The notes beneath the pieces are model-generated. The model did not search any database, was not told the origin of the DNA, and saw only the letters and a program-made list of their open reading frames with translations. From Pseudomonadota bacterium (GTDB lineage Bacteria > Pseudomonadota > Alphaproteobacteria > Rhizobiales > Rhizobiaceae): a stretch of DNA of 5,236 nt. A program made the translations under genes and the position numbers. Location: the NCBI GenBank assembly GCA_023433855.1, contig JAEYTV010000072.1, forward strand, positions 1 to 5,236, written 5' to 3'. Below are positions 1-5,236 of the stretch, one piece after another. The number at the start of each line of letters is the position of its first letter. The stretch's first letter is position 1.

Positions 1-773
1 ATCCGCGTGGGAGTGATGTTGGGCACGAAGCCGGCACCTTCCGGATCGGGGCCTCCGGCAAAGCGGGTGGAAGGCTTGATGGCCCCAAGCAGGTTGCGGC
101 TCGAATGGCATTCGGCACAATGGCCGAGCGTCTCCACCAGGTAGGCACCCCGGTCATGCACAGGATCGCCGGTGAGTACTGCTCCGGAATGGCCTTGCCT
201 GAAAAACAGCAGCTTCCAGATCCCGAGCCCTCTGCGCATGCGAAACAGCAGCGGCAGGTCGTGGGGTGGCGCGCGGCCAGCAACTGGCTCGAGCGTCTTG
301 AGGTAAGCAAAAAGATCGCGGACGTCGTCAAGCGTCATGCCCGTATAATGAGAATAGGGGAAGGCTGGATAATAATGCTGCCGCTTGGGCGAGACGCCCG
401 CAATGAGAGCGTTGGCTAGATCCGCCGGCGACCATGCCCCAATTCCGTCTTCGGGATGCTGTGAAAGGTTGGGCACGCGGAAGGTGCCGAAGGGCGACAC
501 CAGCGCCAGTCCACCGCCGAATTTAAGCCGATCCGGCTGTCCGGGGCTTGCATGGCAGGAGGAGCATAGGCCCGCGGCGAAGACTTGGGCGCCACGAGCA
601 GGGCTCCCACCTTCCAGGCGGGGGTCGCCAGGCTGGAAGGTGGGAACTGCTTCGGTCGCCTCCCACGCCAACCAGCCCATGAGCGCAGCCACCGCCGCCA
701 CGAGTGGCAGGAGCCAGCGCCAGATCGATGCGAGGGATTTGGTCGGCGCAGCGGTCACAAGCATGGGGTTCAT
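1..773 (-). CDS. Di-haem membrane-anchored cytochrome c (partial, C-terminus beyond left edge)
   Basis: Reading the minus strand from an ATG at 773-771 gives an open frame of 257 codons to the window edge. Residues about 17-37 (Trp/Leu/Ala-rich) form an uncleaved-looking membrane anchor or signal segment. Two c-type haem sites are visible: CSSCH at residues 70-74 (bases 552-566) and CAECH at 219-223 (bases 105-119). Between them PAFPYSHYTGMTLDDV (136-151) resembles the axial-Met region of the cytochrome subunits of membrane alcohol, gluconate and aldehyde dehydrogenases, so Met146 is the likely sixth ligand of haem 1. The run GGPDPEGAGFVPNITP after haem 2 is also typical of that group. The expected role is periplasmic electron transfer from a dehydrogenase to the respiratory chain; the partner enzyme is not in view. 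An in-frame TAG about 30 nt upstream, with no ATG between, limits the start to 773 or the ATG at codon 4. The Shine-Dalgarno is weak. The class is confident; the substrate system is unknown. Confidence 0.9.
   Translation of the reverse strand, partial: MNPMLVTAAPTKSLASIWRWLLPLVAAVAALMGWLAWEATEAVPTFQPGDPRLEGGSPARGAQVFAAGLCSSCHASPGQPDRLKFGGGLALVSPFGTFRVPNLSQHPEDGIGAWSPADLANALIAGVSPKRQHYYPAFPYSHYTGMTLDDVRDLFAYLKTLEPVAGRAPPHDLPLLFRMRRGLGIWKLLFFRQGHSGAVLTGDPVHDRGAYLVETLGHCAECHSSRNLLGAIKPSTRFAGGPDPEGAGFVPNITPTR
605..645. repeat. 13-bp perfect inverted repeat inside the cytochrome gene
   Basis: TCCCACCTTCCAG (605-617) is matched exactly by its reverse complement CTGGAAGGTGGGA (633-645) around a 15-nt G+C-rich loop. 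It lies within codons 43-56 of the cytochrome gene, between the membrane anchor and the first haem motif. The transcript could fold into a strong hairpin there. No T-run follows on either strand, so it is not a standard intrinsic terminator. A function is not shown. Confidence 0.7.
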
Positions 774-1100
774 GGCGAGGCTCTTACAGCCTGCAGGAGG
801 ATCCTACTCTGTAGTGACATAGGTCAGGTGCCGCATCATGGAAGGCTCGACGAGCAAGAGCGGGACAAGGTATTCGCTGCGGACGCGCCCCAGGCCTTCT
901 CGGTGGTCTCGTCCCCGGCCGACTGCGCGAGGTAGCGGGAAAGGATTCGGCCTCTGCCGCTGACCGAACCAACGGCCAGTCGACTGACGGCATATTGCCC
1001 GAAACTCCTCCATTCTTGCCCGATCCGCCGAACCGTCTTGTCTCCGGGCCACGTGGGCGCTTTATTATGCCTATTGATCGAGTGAACCGGGACGTGCGGC
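774..1100. other. Divergent intergenic region between cytochrome and AraC regulator genes
   Basis: This 327-bp stretch lies between two divergently transcribed genes and should hold both promoters. A plausible plus-strand promoter is seen at its right end. Minus-strand reading frames cross it (for example 804-1052, ending in TAG 31 nt before the cytochrome start), but none has a recognisable motif or a good start signal. Small palindromes (GCTCGACGAGC at 845-855, CAGTCGACTG at 977-986, CCACGTGG at 1049-1056) are present but are of a size expected by chance. No RNA gene or mobile element is recognised. Confidence 0.6.
1038..1068 (+). promoter_or_regulatory. Possible sigma70-type promoter for the AraC-family gene
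   Basis: TTGTCT at 1038-1043 could serve as a -35 box. The A+T-rich patch at 1061-1068 gives either TTTATT with a 17-nt spacer or TATTAT with a 19-nt spacer as the -10 box. This is the most A+T-rich spot just before the start codon at 1101 and would give a leader of roughly 25 nt. The CCACGTGG palindrome (1049-1056) falls in the spacer. This is a pattern match only. Confidence 0.35.
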
Positions 1101-1994
1101 ATGAACAGCGCTCTTCTTGAATGCGTCCGTCGCTTCGCCGACGCCAATGCGGACCAGTTCGGGGTTGCGCCTACGCCGATCCCCGGCCTTGTCGCCATGC
1201 GTGCGACGGCTCCCAGCGAGATGCAATACGCGGTCTCAAAACCGCTTGTCGCGCTTGTTCTGCAAGGCAGCAAACGGGTGACGATGGGCAGCATGACCTT
1301 CGACTTCGGGGCTGGGGACTCGCTCCTCATCGCAGCCGACGTTCCCAATGTCAGCCAGATCACTCGCGCAAATGCCCGGCTTCCCTACTACTCACTTGTG
1401 CTTGATATCGATCCGATCATCACGCAATCCCTCGTCGTCGACATGGGGATTGCCCAGGTGGAGACTGGTGCTCCTATTCGCGTCGACCCGACGGAAGCAG
1501 AGGTCGCCGACGCCGCCCTCCGGCTGATGCGCCTTCTGGATCGGCCGAGTTCAATCCCGGTTCTGCAGGACCAACTGGTCCGGGAGATGCACTATTGGCT
1601 GCTTGCCGGTCGTCACGGCGCCGGCATCCGCACGCTCGGTTTCGCCGACAGCCACGCCAACCGGATTGCCCGCGCCGTGGCGTTGATAAGAAACAAATAC
1701 GCACAGGCCCTTCCTGTGGAACATCTCGCGGAAGTCGCGGGGATGAGTGTTTCATCGTTCCATCAGCACTTCCGGGCCGTGACCTCGCTTTCCCCATTGC
1801 AGTTCCAGAAGCAGCTTCGCCTCATCGAAGCGCGTCGCATAATGATTTCGGAGGGCGCCCCACTCAGCAACGCTGCCTACGCCGTCGGCTACGAAAGCAT
1901 TCCGCAGTTCACCCGGGAATACGGGAGGATGTTTGGCGCCCCGCCGGCAAAGGACGTCCGTGAGAGCAGAGGTCGAATCCAGGTTGCTGCGTGA
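1101..1994 (+). CDS. AraC-family transcriptional regulator with AraC_N-type sensor domain
   Basis: A 297-residue cytoplasmic DNA-binding regulator of normal length for its family. Residues about 24-155 match the AraC_N (cupin-like) domain, with the characteristic KPLVALVLQGSKRV segment (47-60), the AGDSLLIAADVPNVSQI stretch (71-87) and LPYYSLVLDID (94-104). Residues about 188-285 are the AraC/XylS double helix-turn-helix: the first helix pair is near LPVEHLAEVAGMSVSSFHQHF (204-224), the second near SNAAYAVGYESIPQFTREY (256-274), followed by FGAPP (278-282). Regulators with this N-terminal domain often sit next to, and control, oxidoreductase or detoxification genes. The gene is divergent from the cytochrome gene and in the same direction as the ABC operon, 324 bp upstream of it, so it could control either side or itself. 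The start at 1101 has only a weak GGGAC-like Shine-Dalgarno, but the N-terminus fits the family. The inducer is unknown. Confidence 0.93.
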   Translation: MNSALLECVRRFADANADQFGVAPTPIPGLVAMRATAPSEMQYAVSKPLVALVLQGSKRVTMGSMTFDFGAGDSLLIAADVPNVSQITRANARLPYYSLVLDIDPIITQSLVVDMGIAQVETGAPIRVDPTEAEVADAALRLMRLLDRPSSIPVLQDQLVREMHYWLLAGRHGAGIRTLGFADSHANRIARAVALIRNKYAQALPVEHLAEVAGMSVSSFHQHFRAVTSLSPLQFQKQLRLIEARRIMISEGAPLSNAAYAVGYESIPQFTREYGRMFGAPPAKDVRESRGRIQVAA

Positions 1995-2318
1995 GAGAAC
2001 TGCACGTGTTCGTACTTACCCAGCATCGCGGGAATACGCTCACCGATGATCACGGGCGATAACAGCTCGGCAGTGACGGGGCCACGGCCTGCGGGAGGCT
2101 CCGGTTGCACCCGACCCATATGGCTCCGCTACTGAGCCAAGGCCATCATACCCGGAACGGCGCAACACCGAGGAGTCGATCGGTTCACGCAATCTCAGGC
2201 AGGCTACCCCCGTTTTTATGGGTTGAATAATTGCGACCCTTGGGTAACTTGGCTGCGGCACCGAAATTCAGCAGTTCCGACACTCGTCGGAACTGTGCTC
2301 GCTCATGGATGGATTGCG
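1995..2318. other. Non-coding region and leader upstream of the PQQ-ABC operon
   Basis: These 324 bp hold no gene I can support. The frame of the downstream binding protein can be extended back to a TTG at 2223, but the added 32 residues precede a complete signal peptide and look unlike protein. A minus-strand frame at 1889-2119 runs through the start of the region and overlaps the end of the AraC gene; it has no recognised motif. A small 6-bp hairpin (TGGCTC/GAGCCA, 2121-2139) lacks a T-run and is not a clear terminator for the regulator gene. The notable element is the 10-bp perfect dyad at 2272-2295. An operon promoter must lie here or further upstream, but I see no good -35/-10 pair. Confidence 0.6.
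2272..2295. promoter_or_regulatory. Perfect 10-bp dyad with 4-nt loop just upstream of the operon's first gene
   Basis: CAGTTCCGAC (2272-2281), loop ACTC, GTCGGAACTG (2286-2295). The arms pair without mismatch. It ends 11 nt before the likely Shine-Dalgarno (GGATGGA, 2307-2313) and 23 nt before the GTG start at 2319. It has no T-run, so it is not an intrinsic terminator. It could be an operator for a dimeric regulator or a hairpin in the mRNA leader affecting translation or stability. Its position and symmetry are seen directly; the function is inferred. Confidence 0.5.
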
Positions 2319-3542
2319 GTGCGTATCATCTTCCTGCTGATCGTCGGTCTCTTGCCTGCGTTATTGGTCGTTTCCAATGCCGCTGCTCAACCGTTGGGCG
2401 GAGCTGCCAAGCAGAGCTTGCAGGTGAAACTCGGATATCTCCGGGCGTACGAACCGCAGCTTGCACTCTCCGTACTGGATCTGGCACCACGAGACGAGGG
2501 CGTTGCGGGCGCAAACGTGGCGATCGCCGACAACAATACGACCGGCAGCTTTCTCGGTCAGAGCTACAGTCTGGACGTCATCGAGGTAAAGCCCGACGCT
2601 GACGTTCTTTCGAGCGCGGAAGAACTCATAGCCAAGGGTGTCAGCTACATCCTGACGGACACATCCCCCGAACAGCTTCTTTCCATCGCCGATCTGGCCC
2701 GGGAACGGGGAATCCTGCTGTTCAACATAGGCGCCACCGACGATCGGCTGCGTGAGGAATCGTGTCGATCTCACGTCTTTCACACCGCGCCGACCCGAAC
2801 GATGCTTGCAGATGGCCTAGCCCAATACCTGATCTGGAAGCAGTGGCGCCGCTGGGTTCTGATTCACGGCTCACATGATCGGGACAAACTTTTCGCCGAG
2901 GCGCTGCGCCGCGCCGCCGACCGGTTCGGCGGCGAGATCCTTTCCGAAAAGGAATTTACCGATACCGGGACCGCCCGCCGAACCGATTCGGGCGTCGTTC
3001 AGATCCAAAGACAGATGCCCGTCTTTACCCAGGATCTGCCGGAGCATGACGTGCTTCTGGTGGCGGATGAGAGCGAAGTCTTCGGGACCTACGTTCCATA
3101 CCGCACGTGGAGTGCTCGTCCCGTCGCCGGAACCGCAGGTCTGGTCCCTTCTGCATGGCATCCGGCAAGCGAACAATGGGGTGGCACCCAGATCCAGAAC
3201 CGGTTTGCCAAGGCCAACGGCCGGAGGATGTTGTGGAAGGACATGGCAGCTTGGACGGCAGTGCGGATCATCGGGGAGGCCGTGACGCGCACGCAAAGCA
3301 CCGAGGCGGCCAAGACAGCGGACTTCCTGCGCAGCGACGATTTCGGCATCGCCGCCTTCAAGGGGCAGAAGCTGACGTTCCGCCCATGGAACGGCCAGTT
3401 GCGCCAGCCGATCTTTCTCGGTGACGGGCGGTCGGTTGTCTCGACCTCGCCGCAGGAGGGGTTCCTGCATCAGGTGTCCGAGCTTGACACGCTTGGGATC
3501 GATCAACCGGAAACGCGGTGCGTTCTGGACAAGAGCCCATGA
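2319..3542 (+). CDS. PQQ-alcohol-dehydrogenase-associated ABC transporter periplasmic binding protein
   Basis: I chose the GTG at 2319 because it gives a clean signal peptide at once (VRIIFLLIVGLLPALLVVSN, cleavage likely after AAA at residue 23) and has GGATGGA 5 nt upstream. TTG at 2223 and GTG at 2295 are in-frame alternatives. The 407-residue product is a type-1 periplasmic binding fold: a first lobe from about residue 35 (VKLGYLRAYEP), GVSYILTDTSPEQLLSIADLARERGILLFNIGA (107-139), then a second lobe with WVLIHGSHDRDK (179-190). The C-terminal segments FRPWNGQLRQPIFL (354-367) and SPQEGFLHQVSELDTLG (377-393) are, to my recollection, hallmarks of the family described as substrate-binding protein of the PQQ-dependent alcohol dehydrogenase ABC system (TIGR03863-like). 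The only two Cys of the mature protein, 149 and 401, might form a disulfide. It heads the operon, followed 14 nt later by the beta-propeller gene. The ligand is unknown; an alcohol-related compound is an inference from context. Confidence 0.88.
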   Translation: MRIIFLLIVGLLPALLVVSNAAAQPLGGAAKQSLQVKLGYLRAYEPQLALSVLDLAPRDEGVAGANVAIADNNTTGSFLGQSYSLDVIEVKPDADVLSSAEELIAKGVSYILTDTSPEQLLSIADLARERGILLFNIGATDDRLREESCRSHVFHTAPTRTMLADGLAQYLIWKQWRRWVLIHGSHDRDKLFAEALRRAADRFGGEILSEKEFTDTGTARRTDSGVVQIQRQMPVFTQDLPEHDVLLVADESEVFGTYVPYRTWSARPVAGTAGLVPSAWHPASEQWGGTQIQNRFAKANGRRMLWKDMAAWTAVRIIGEAVTRTQSTEAAKTADFLRSDDFGIAAFKGQKLTFRPWNGQLRQPIFLGDGRSVVSTSPQEGFLHQVSELDTLGIDQPETRCVLDKSP

Positions 3543-3550
3543 GGGAGGGA
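3543..3550 (+). promoter_or_regulatory. Ribosome binding site that fixes the beta-propeller start
   Basis: The purine run GAGGGAGG, directly after the TGA of the upstream gene, lies 6 nt before the ATG at 3557. This favours 3557 over the earlier in-frame ATGs at 3518 and 3539. Those would add 13 or 6 charged residues in front of a well-formed signal peptide. Confidence 0.65.
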
Positions 3551-3556
3551 GTGGAA

Positions 3557-4534
3557 ATGCTGCTAACACTGAGCCGTCTGACGGCGGCGTTTGCCGCGGC
3601 GCTGGTCGCCGCAACGCCTGCATCGGCCTACATGGTCTACGTATCCAACGAAAAAGACAACACGGTAACCGTGGTGGATTCAACGACGGGAACGGTCGTT
3701 CGCACCATCGACGTGGGTCAGCGGCCACGCGGGATAACCATCTCGCACGACGGCAAGTTTATCTACCTGTGTGCAAGCGATGACGACACCATCGAGATCA
3801 TCGACACCGCTACACATCAGATCGTGGGATCGCTGCCCTCCGGTCCAGACCCTGAGCTCTTCGTTCTTTCACCCGACGGGAAGACCCTCTACGTTGCCAA
3901 CGAGGATGACAACCTGGTCACTGTCATAGATCTGGAAAGCAAAGGTGTGGTGGCCGAAATCCCGGTCGGAGTGGAACCGGAGGGAATGGGCATCAGCCCG
4001 GATGGGAAGACGATGGTCAACACGTCCGAAACAACCAACATGGCCCATTTCATTGATACAACTACCAACGAGATCACACATAACGTGCTGGTTGATTCCC
4101 GCCCCCGTTTCGCCGAGTTCAAACCGGACAATTCGGAAGTCTGGGTCAGCGCCGAAATCGGTGGCACCGTCTCTGTGATCGACAACGAGCGCCGCGAGCT
4201 CAAGAAAAAGATCACGTTCGAGATAAACGGTCTCCGCTCGGAAGCCATTCAGCCCGTCGGGGTGCGGATCACCGGGGACGGCAAGAAGGCCTATGTTGCG
4301 CTTGGGCCTGCCAATCGCGTCGCCGTCGTCAATGCAGAAACCTATGAAGTGGAGAAATACGTGCTCGTCGGGCAACGTGTCTGGCAGCTTGCATTTACCC
4401 CGGACCAGAAGACGATCATCAGCACCAACGGCGTGTCCAACGACATCACCTTCATCGACGTTGCCACGGACGAGCCTACGCAATCGGTCACTGTCGGTGC
4501 TCTGCCATGGGGTGTGGTGGTCTCCCCGAATTGA
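3557..4534 (+). CDS. Secreted YVTN-type beta-propeller of the PQQ-ABC gene cluster
   Basis: The 325-residue product from the ATG at 3557 has a signal peptide ending ASA (residue 24), so it should be periplasmic. The mature part is a series of seven YVTN-like blades of about 42 residues. Their outer motifs start near residue 26 (MVYVSNEKDNTVTVVD), 68 (FIYLCASDDDTIEIID), 110 (TLYVANEDDNLVTVID), 152 (TMVNTSETTNMAHFID), 194 (EVWVSAEIGGTVSVID), 245 (AYVALGPANRVAVVN) and 286 (TIISTNGVSNDITFID). SPDGK-type turns lie between blades (HDGK, SPDGKT twice, TGDGKK, TPDQKT). The last blade closes with ALPWGVVVSPN. It matches the family called PQQ-dependent catabolism-associated beta-propeller (TIGR03866-like), found next to the binding protein and ABC genes. 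No catalytic or cofactor ligand is recognised, and the blades lack the tryptophan docking motif of true quinoproteins, so a binding or scaffold role is likelier than PQQ catalysis. The molecular role is not established. Confidence 0.9.
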   Translation: MLLTLSRLTAAFAAALVAATPASAYMVYVSNEKDNTVTVVDSTTGTVVRTIDVGQRPRGITISHDGKFIYLCASDDDTIEIIDTATHQIVGSLPSGPDPELFVLSPDGKTLYVANEDDNLVTVIDLESKGVVAEIPVGVEPEGMGISPDGKTMVNTSETTNMAHFIDTTTNEITHNVLVDSRPRFAEFKPDNSEVWVSAEIGGTVSVIDNERRELKKKITFEINGLRSEAIQPVGVRITGDGKKAYVALGPANRVAVVNAETYEVEKYVLVGQRVWQLAFTPDQKTIISTNGVSNDITFIDVATDEPTQSVTVGALPWGVVVSPN

Positions 4535-4552
4535 GGTTCGCGTCAGATTTTC

Positions 4553-4562
4553 AGGAGGAGGA
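4553..4562 (+). promoter_or_regulatory. Very strong Shine-Dalgarno for the cupredoxin-like gene
   Basis: AGGAGGAGGA, 5 nt before the ATG at 4568, is the best ribosome binding site in the window. It suggests that the small third gene is translated at a higher level than its operon neighbours. Confidence 0.75.
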
Positions 4563-4567
4563 TTGAA

Positions 4568-5059
4568 ATGGAGAAATTTCACATACGTGCATTCGCAGCC
4601 CTTTTGGGGTTGATGATTTCGTTTGTCCCGGCGGTTGCGCAGGACGCTGACGATGATGACGACGATGACGTGCCGGCGGCGGCTGCGCCAGCAAAGACCG
4701 AGCAGGTAACCCGCGCCAGCAAGGACGTCCCCGAGTTGATTCTCGGATCCGCTGAGGACAGCTTCACTGTCAACCAGAAGGATTTCGAGCTGATTGCGGG
4801 GCAGGGATATCGCTGGAAGATTACCTCTGCCGCAGGTTTGGAATACAAGTTCTCTACCGATTTCTTCCGGAATGTCTGGATGAACCAGATCGTCATCAAC
4901 GATCTTGAGGTGCACATGAACGGAGCGCCTGCATGGCTTGAATTCGATTCCGAAGGCACGATGCAGGTGCAATTCACCACGGTCCGGCCCGGCACCTATA
5001 CGTGGTCGGTGCCCGATCTGGCCGACAAGGGCATGAAGGGCACGATCACGGTCAAGTAG
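4568..5059 (+). CDS. Secreted small protein with degenerate cupredoxin-like domain and Asp-rich N-terminus
   Basis: A 163-residue protein with a signal peptide (residues 1-24, cleavage likely after AVA). The predicted mature N-terminus is highly acidic, with seven Asp in a row (28-34), then an Ala/Pro linker (35-43). From about residue 56 the pattern of short beta strands (FELIAGQGYRWKITS, 73-87; EYKFSTDFFRNVWMNQIVIN, 92-111) ends in PGTYTWSVPDLADKGMKGTITVK-type sequence (141-163). That ending resembles the closing loop of blue-copper cupredoxins (typically PGTY..YC.. PGH...GM.GT..V), but the positions of the copper Cys and C-terminal His are occupied by Trp146/Ser147 and Leu151. Only the Met (156) is kept. 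The mature protein has no Cys and a single His (116), so a type-1 copper centre is not expected. It sits between the beta-propeller and ATPase genes in the operon, so a periplasmic accessory role with the PQQ-ABC system is inferred. The fold call is moderate and the function unknown. Confidence 0.85.
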   Translation: MEKFHIRAFAALLGLMISFVPAVAQDADDDDDDDVPAAAAPAKTEQVTRASKDVPELILGSAEDSFTVNQKDFELIAGQGYRWKITSAAGLEYKFSTDFFRNVWMNQIVINDLEVHMNGAPAWLEFDSEGTMQVQFTTVRPGTYTWSVPDLADKGMKGTITVK

Positions 5060-5070
5060 ACAGACGCAAA

Positions 5071-5079
5071 GAAGGAAGG
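5071..5079 (+). promoter_or_regulatory. Ribosome binding site of the ABC ATPase gene
   Basis: GAAGGAAGG lies 7 nt before the ATG at 5087 and supports this start over the in-frame ATG at 5114, whose upstream sequence is weaker. Confidence 0.55.
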
Positions 5080-5086
5080 CGGGGCC

Positions 5087-5236
5087 ATGCAGCATGTGAA
5101 GGCGGATGAAACCATGGTCCCGCCCGCTGCACTGGAGGTGTCGGGGGTTAGCCATTCATACGGCCGACGGCAGGTCCTGGAGGACGTTTCCTTCACGATC
5201 GCCCAAGGTCGCTTCACGGTCCTATTAGGCTTGAAC
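5087..5236 (+). CDS. ABC transporter ATP-binding protein (partial, first 50 residues)
   Basis: The frame from the ATG at 5087 is open to the window edge. After a short leader, LEVSGVSHSYGRRQVLEDVSF (16-36) is the typical first strand and A-loop region of an ABC ATPase; Tyr25 is the expected adenine-stacking aromatic. The sequence then reaches FTVLLGLN (43-50), the start of the Walker A loop, which would continue as GAGKS/T just beyond the edge. The gene begins 27 nt after the cupredoxin-like gene and is co-directional. In this kind of cluster it is the cytoplasmic ATPase of the PQQ-alcohol-dehydrogenase-associated ABC system (TIGR03864-like), with the permease gene usually next. The ABC ATPase identity is firm; assignment to the PQQ subfamily rests on context. 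Confidence 0.9.
   Translation, partial: MQHVKADETMVPPAALEVSGVSHSYGRRQVLEDVSFTIAQGRFTVLLGLN

Noticed and set aside
977..986. Palindrome CAGTCGACTG, together with CCACGTGG at 1049-1056, as operators
   Set aside because: Palindromes of 8-10 bp in total length are expected several times by chance in 5 kb, and nothing else marks them.
804..1052. Minus-strand 82-codon frame ending just before the cytochrome start, with a plausible-looking C-terminus (SEYLVPLLLVEPSMMRHLTYV)
   Set aside because: It has a GTG start without a convincing Shine-Dalgarno, an Arg-rich first half and no recognised family; competing frames in the same G+C-rich stretch look equally open. A gene remnant cannot be excluded.
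1889..2119. Minus-strand 76-codon frame overlapping the AraC 3' end, with a protein-like stretch AELLSPVIIGERIPAMLGKY
   Set aside because: It overlaps a well-supported gene on the other strand, and no family or start signal is recognised. A homology search of that stretch would decide.
2121..2139. 6-bp hairpin TGGCTC/GAGCCA with a 7-nt loop after the AraC gene, considered as a terminator
   Set aside because: Short stem, no following T-run, and more than 120 nt after the stop codon.
3518..3556. Earlier in-frame starts (3518, 3539) for the beta-propeller, which would overlap the preceding gene
   Set aside because: They put charged residues before the signal peptide and have weaker ribosome binding sites than the ATG at 3557.
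2871..3728. Minus-strand frame of 285 codons opposite the binding protein gene
   Set aside because: Shadow of the coding strand; Arg/Pro-rich composition with no family features.
3869..5155. Long minus-strand open frame of 428 codons opposite the propeller, cupredoxin-like and ATPase genes
   Set aside because: It is antisense to three well-supported genes and reads as the His/Asp/Arg-rich shadow typical of high-G+C coding sequence. It has no domain.

Overview
The window looks like part of an alphaproteobacterial genome, probably Hyphomicrobiales (Rhizobiales). This rests on G+C-rich coding with many G/C third positions and on the protein types present. It is an inference, because no rRNA or other taxonomic marker is present. 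The theme is periplasmic oxidation chemistry of the kind found around PQQ (quinoprotein) alcohol dehydrogenases. The dehydrogenase itself and the PQQ biosynthesis genes are not in the window.

Left part (1-773, minus strand): the N-terminal 257 residues of a membrane-anchored di-haem cytochrome c with two CXXCH motifs; the gene runs off the left edge. It carries a 13-bp perfect inverted repeat inside the coding sequence. A 327-bp gap (774-1100) separates it from a divergent gene on the plus strand (1101-1994) for an AraC-family regulator with an AraC_N-type sensor domain. A plausible sigma70-like promoter for the regulator lies in that gap.

Middle and right part (2319 to the edge, plus strand): after a 324-bp stretch without a convincing gene comes a tightly spaced operon of four genes. 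They are (1) a secreted type-1 periplasmic binding protein of the PQQ-alcohol-dehydrogenase-associated ABC system, (2) a secreted seven-bladed YVTN-type beta-propeller of the same gene neighbourhood, (3) a secreted small protein with a cupredoxin-like C-terminus that lacks the copper Cys and His ligands and has a run of seven Asp near its mature N-terminus, and (4) the first 50 residues of the ABC ATPase, cut just inside its Walker A loop. The intergenic gaps are 14, 33 and 27 nt, each with a recognisable Shine-Dalgarno sequence. A perfect 10-bp stem with a 4-nt loop (2272-2295) sits just before the ribosome binding site of the first operon gene and is the best candidate for a control element.

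Inferred joint function: the operon encodes the periplasmic and ATPase parts of an ABC system (permease expected beyond the right edge) that in related genomes accompanies PQQ-dependent alcohol oxidation, proposed in the PedC literature to export toxic alcohols or products. The cytochrome would pass electrons from a periplasmic dehydrogenase to the respiratory chain. Whether the AraC regulator controls either side cannot be decided from sequence alone.
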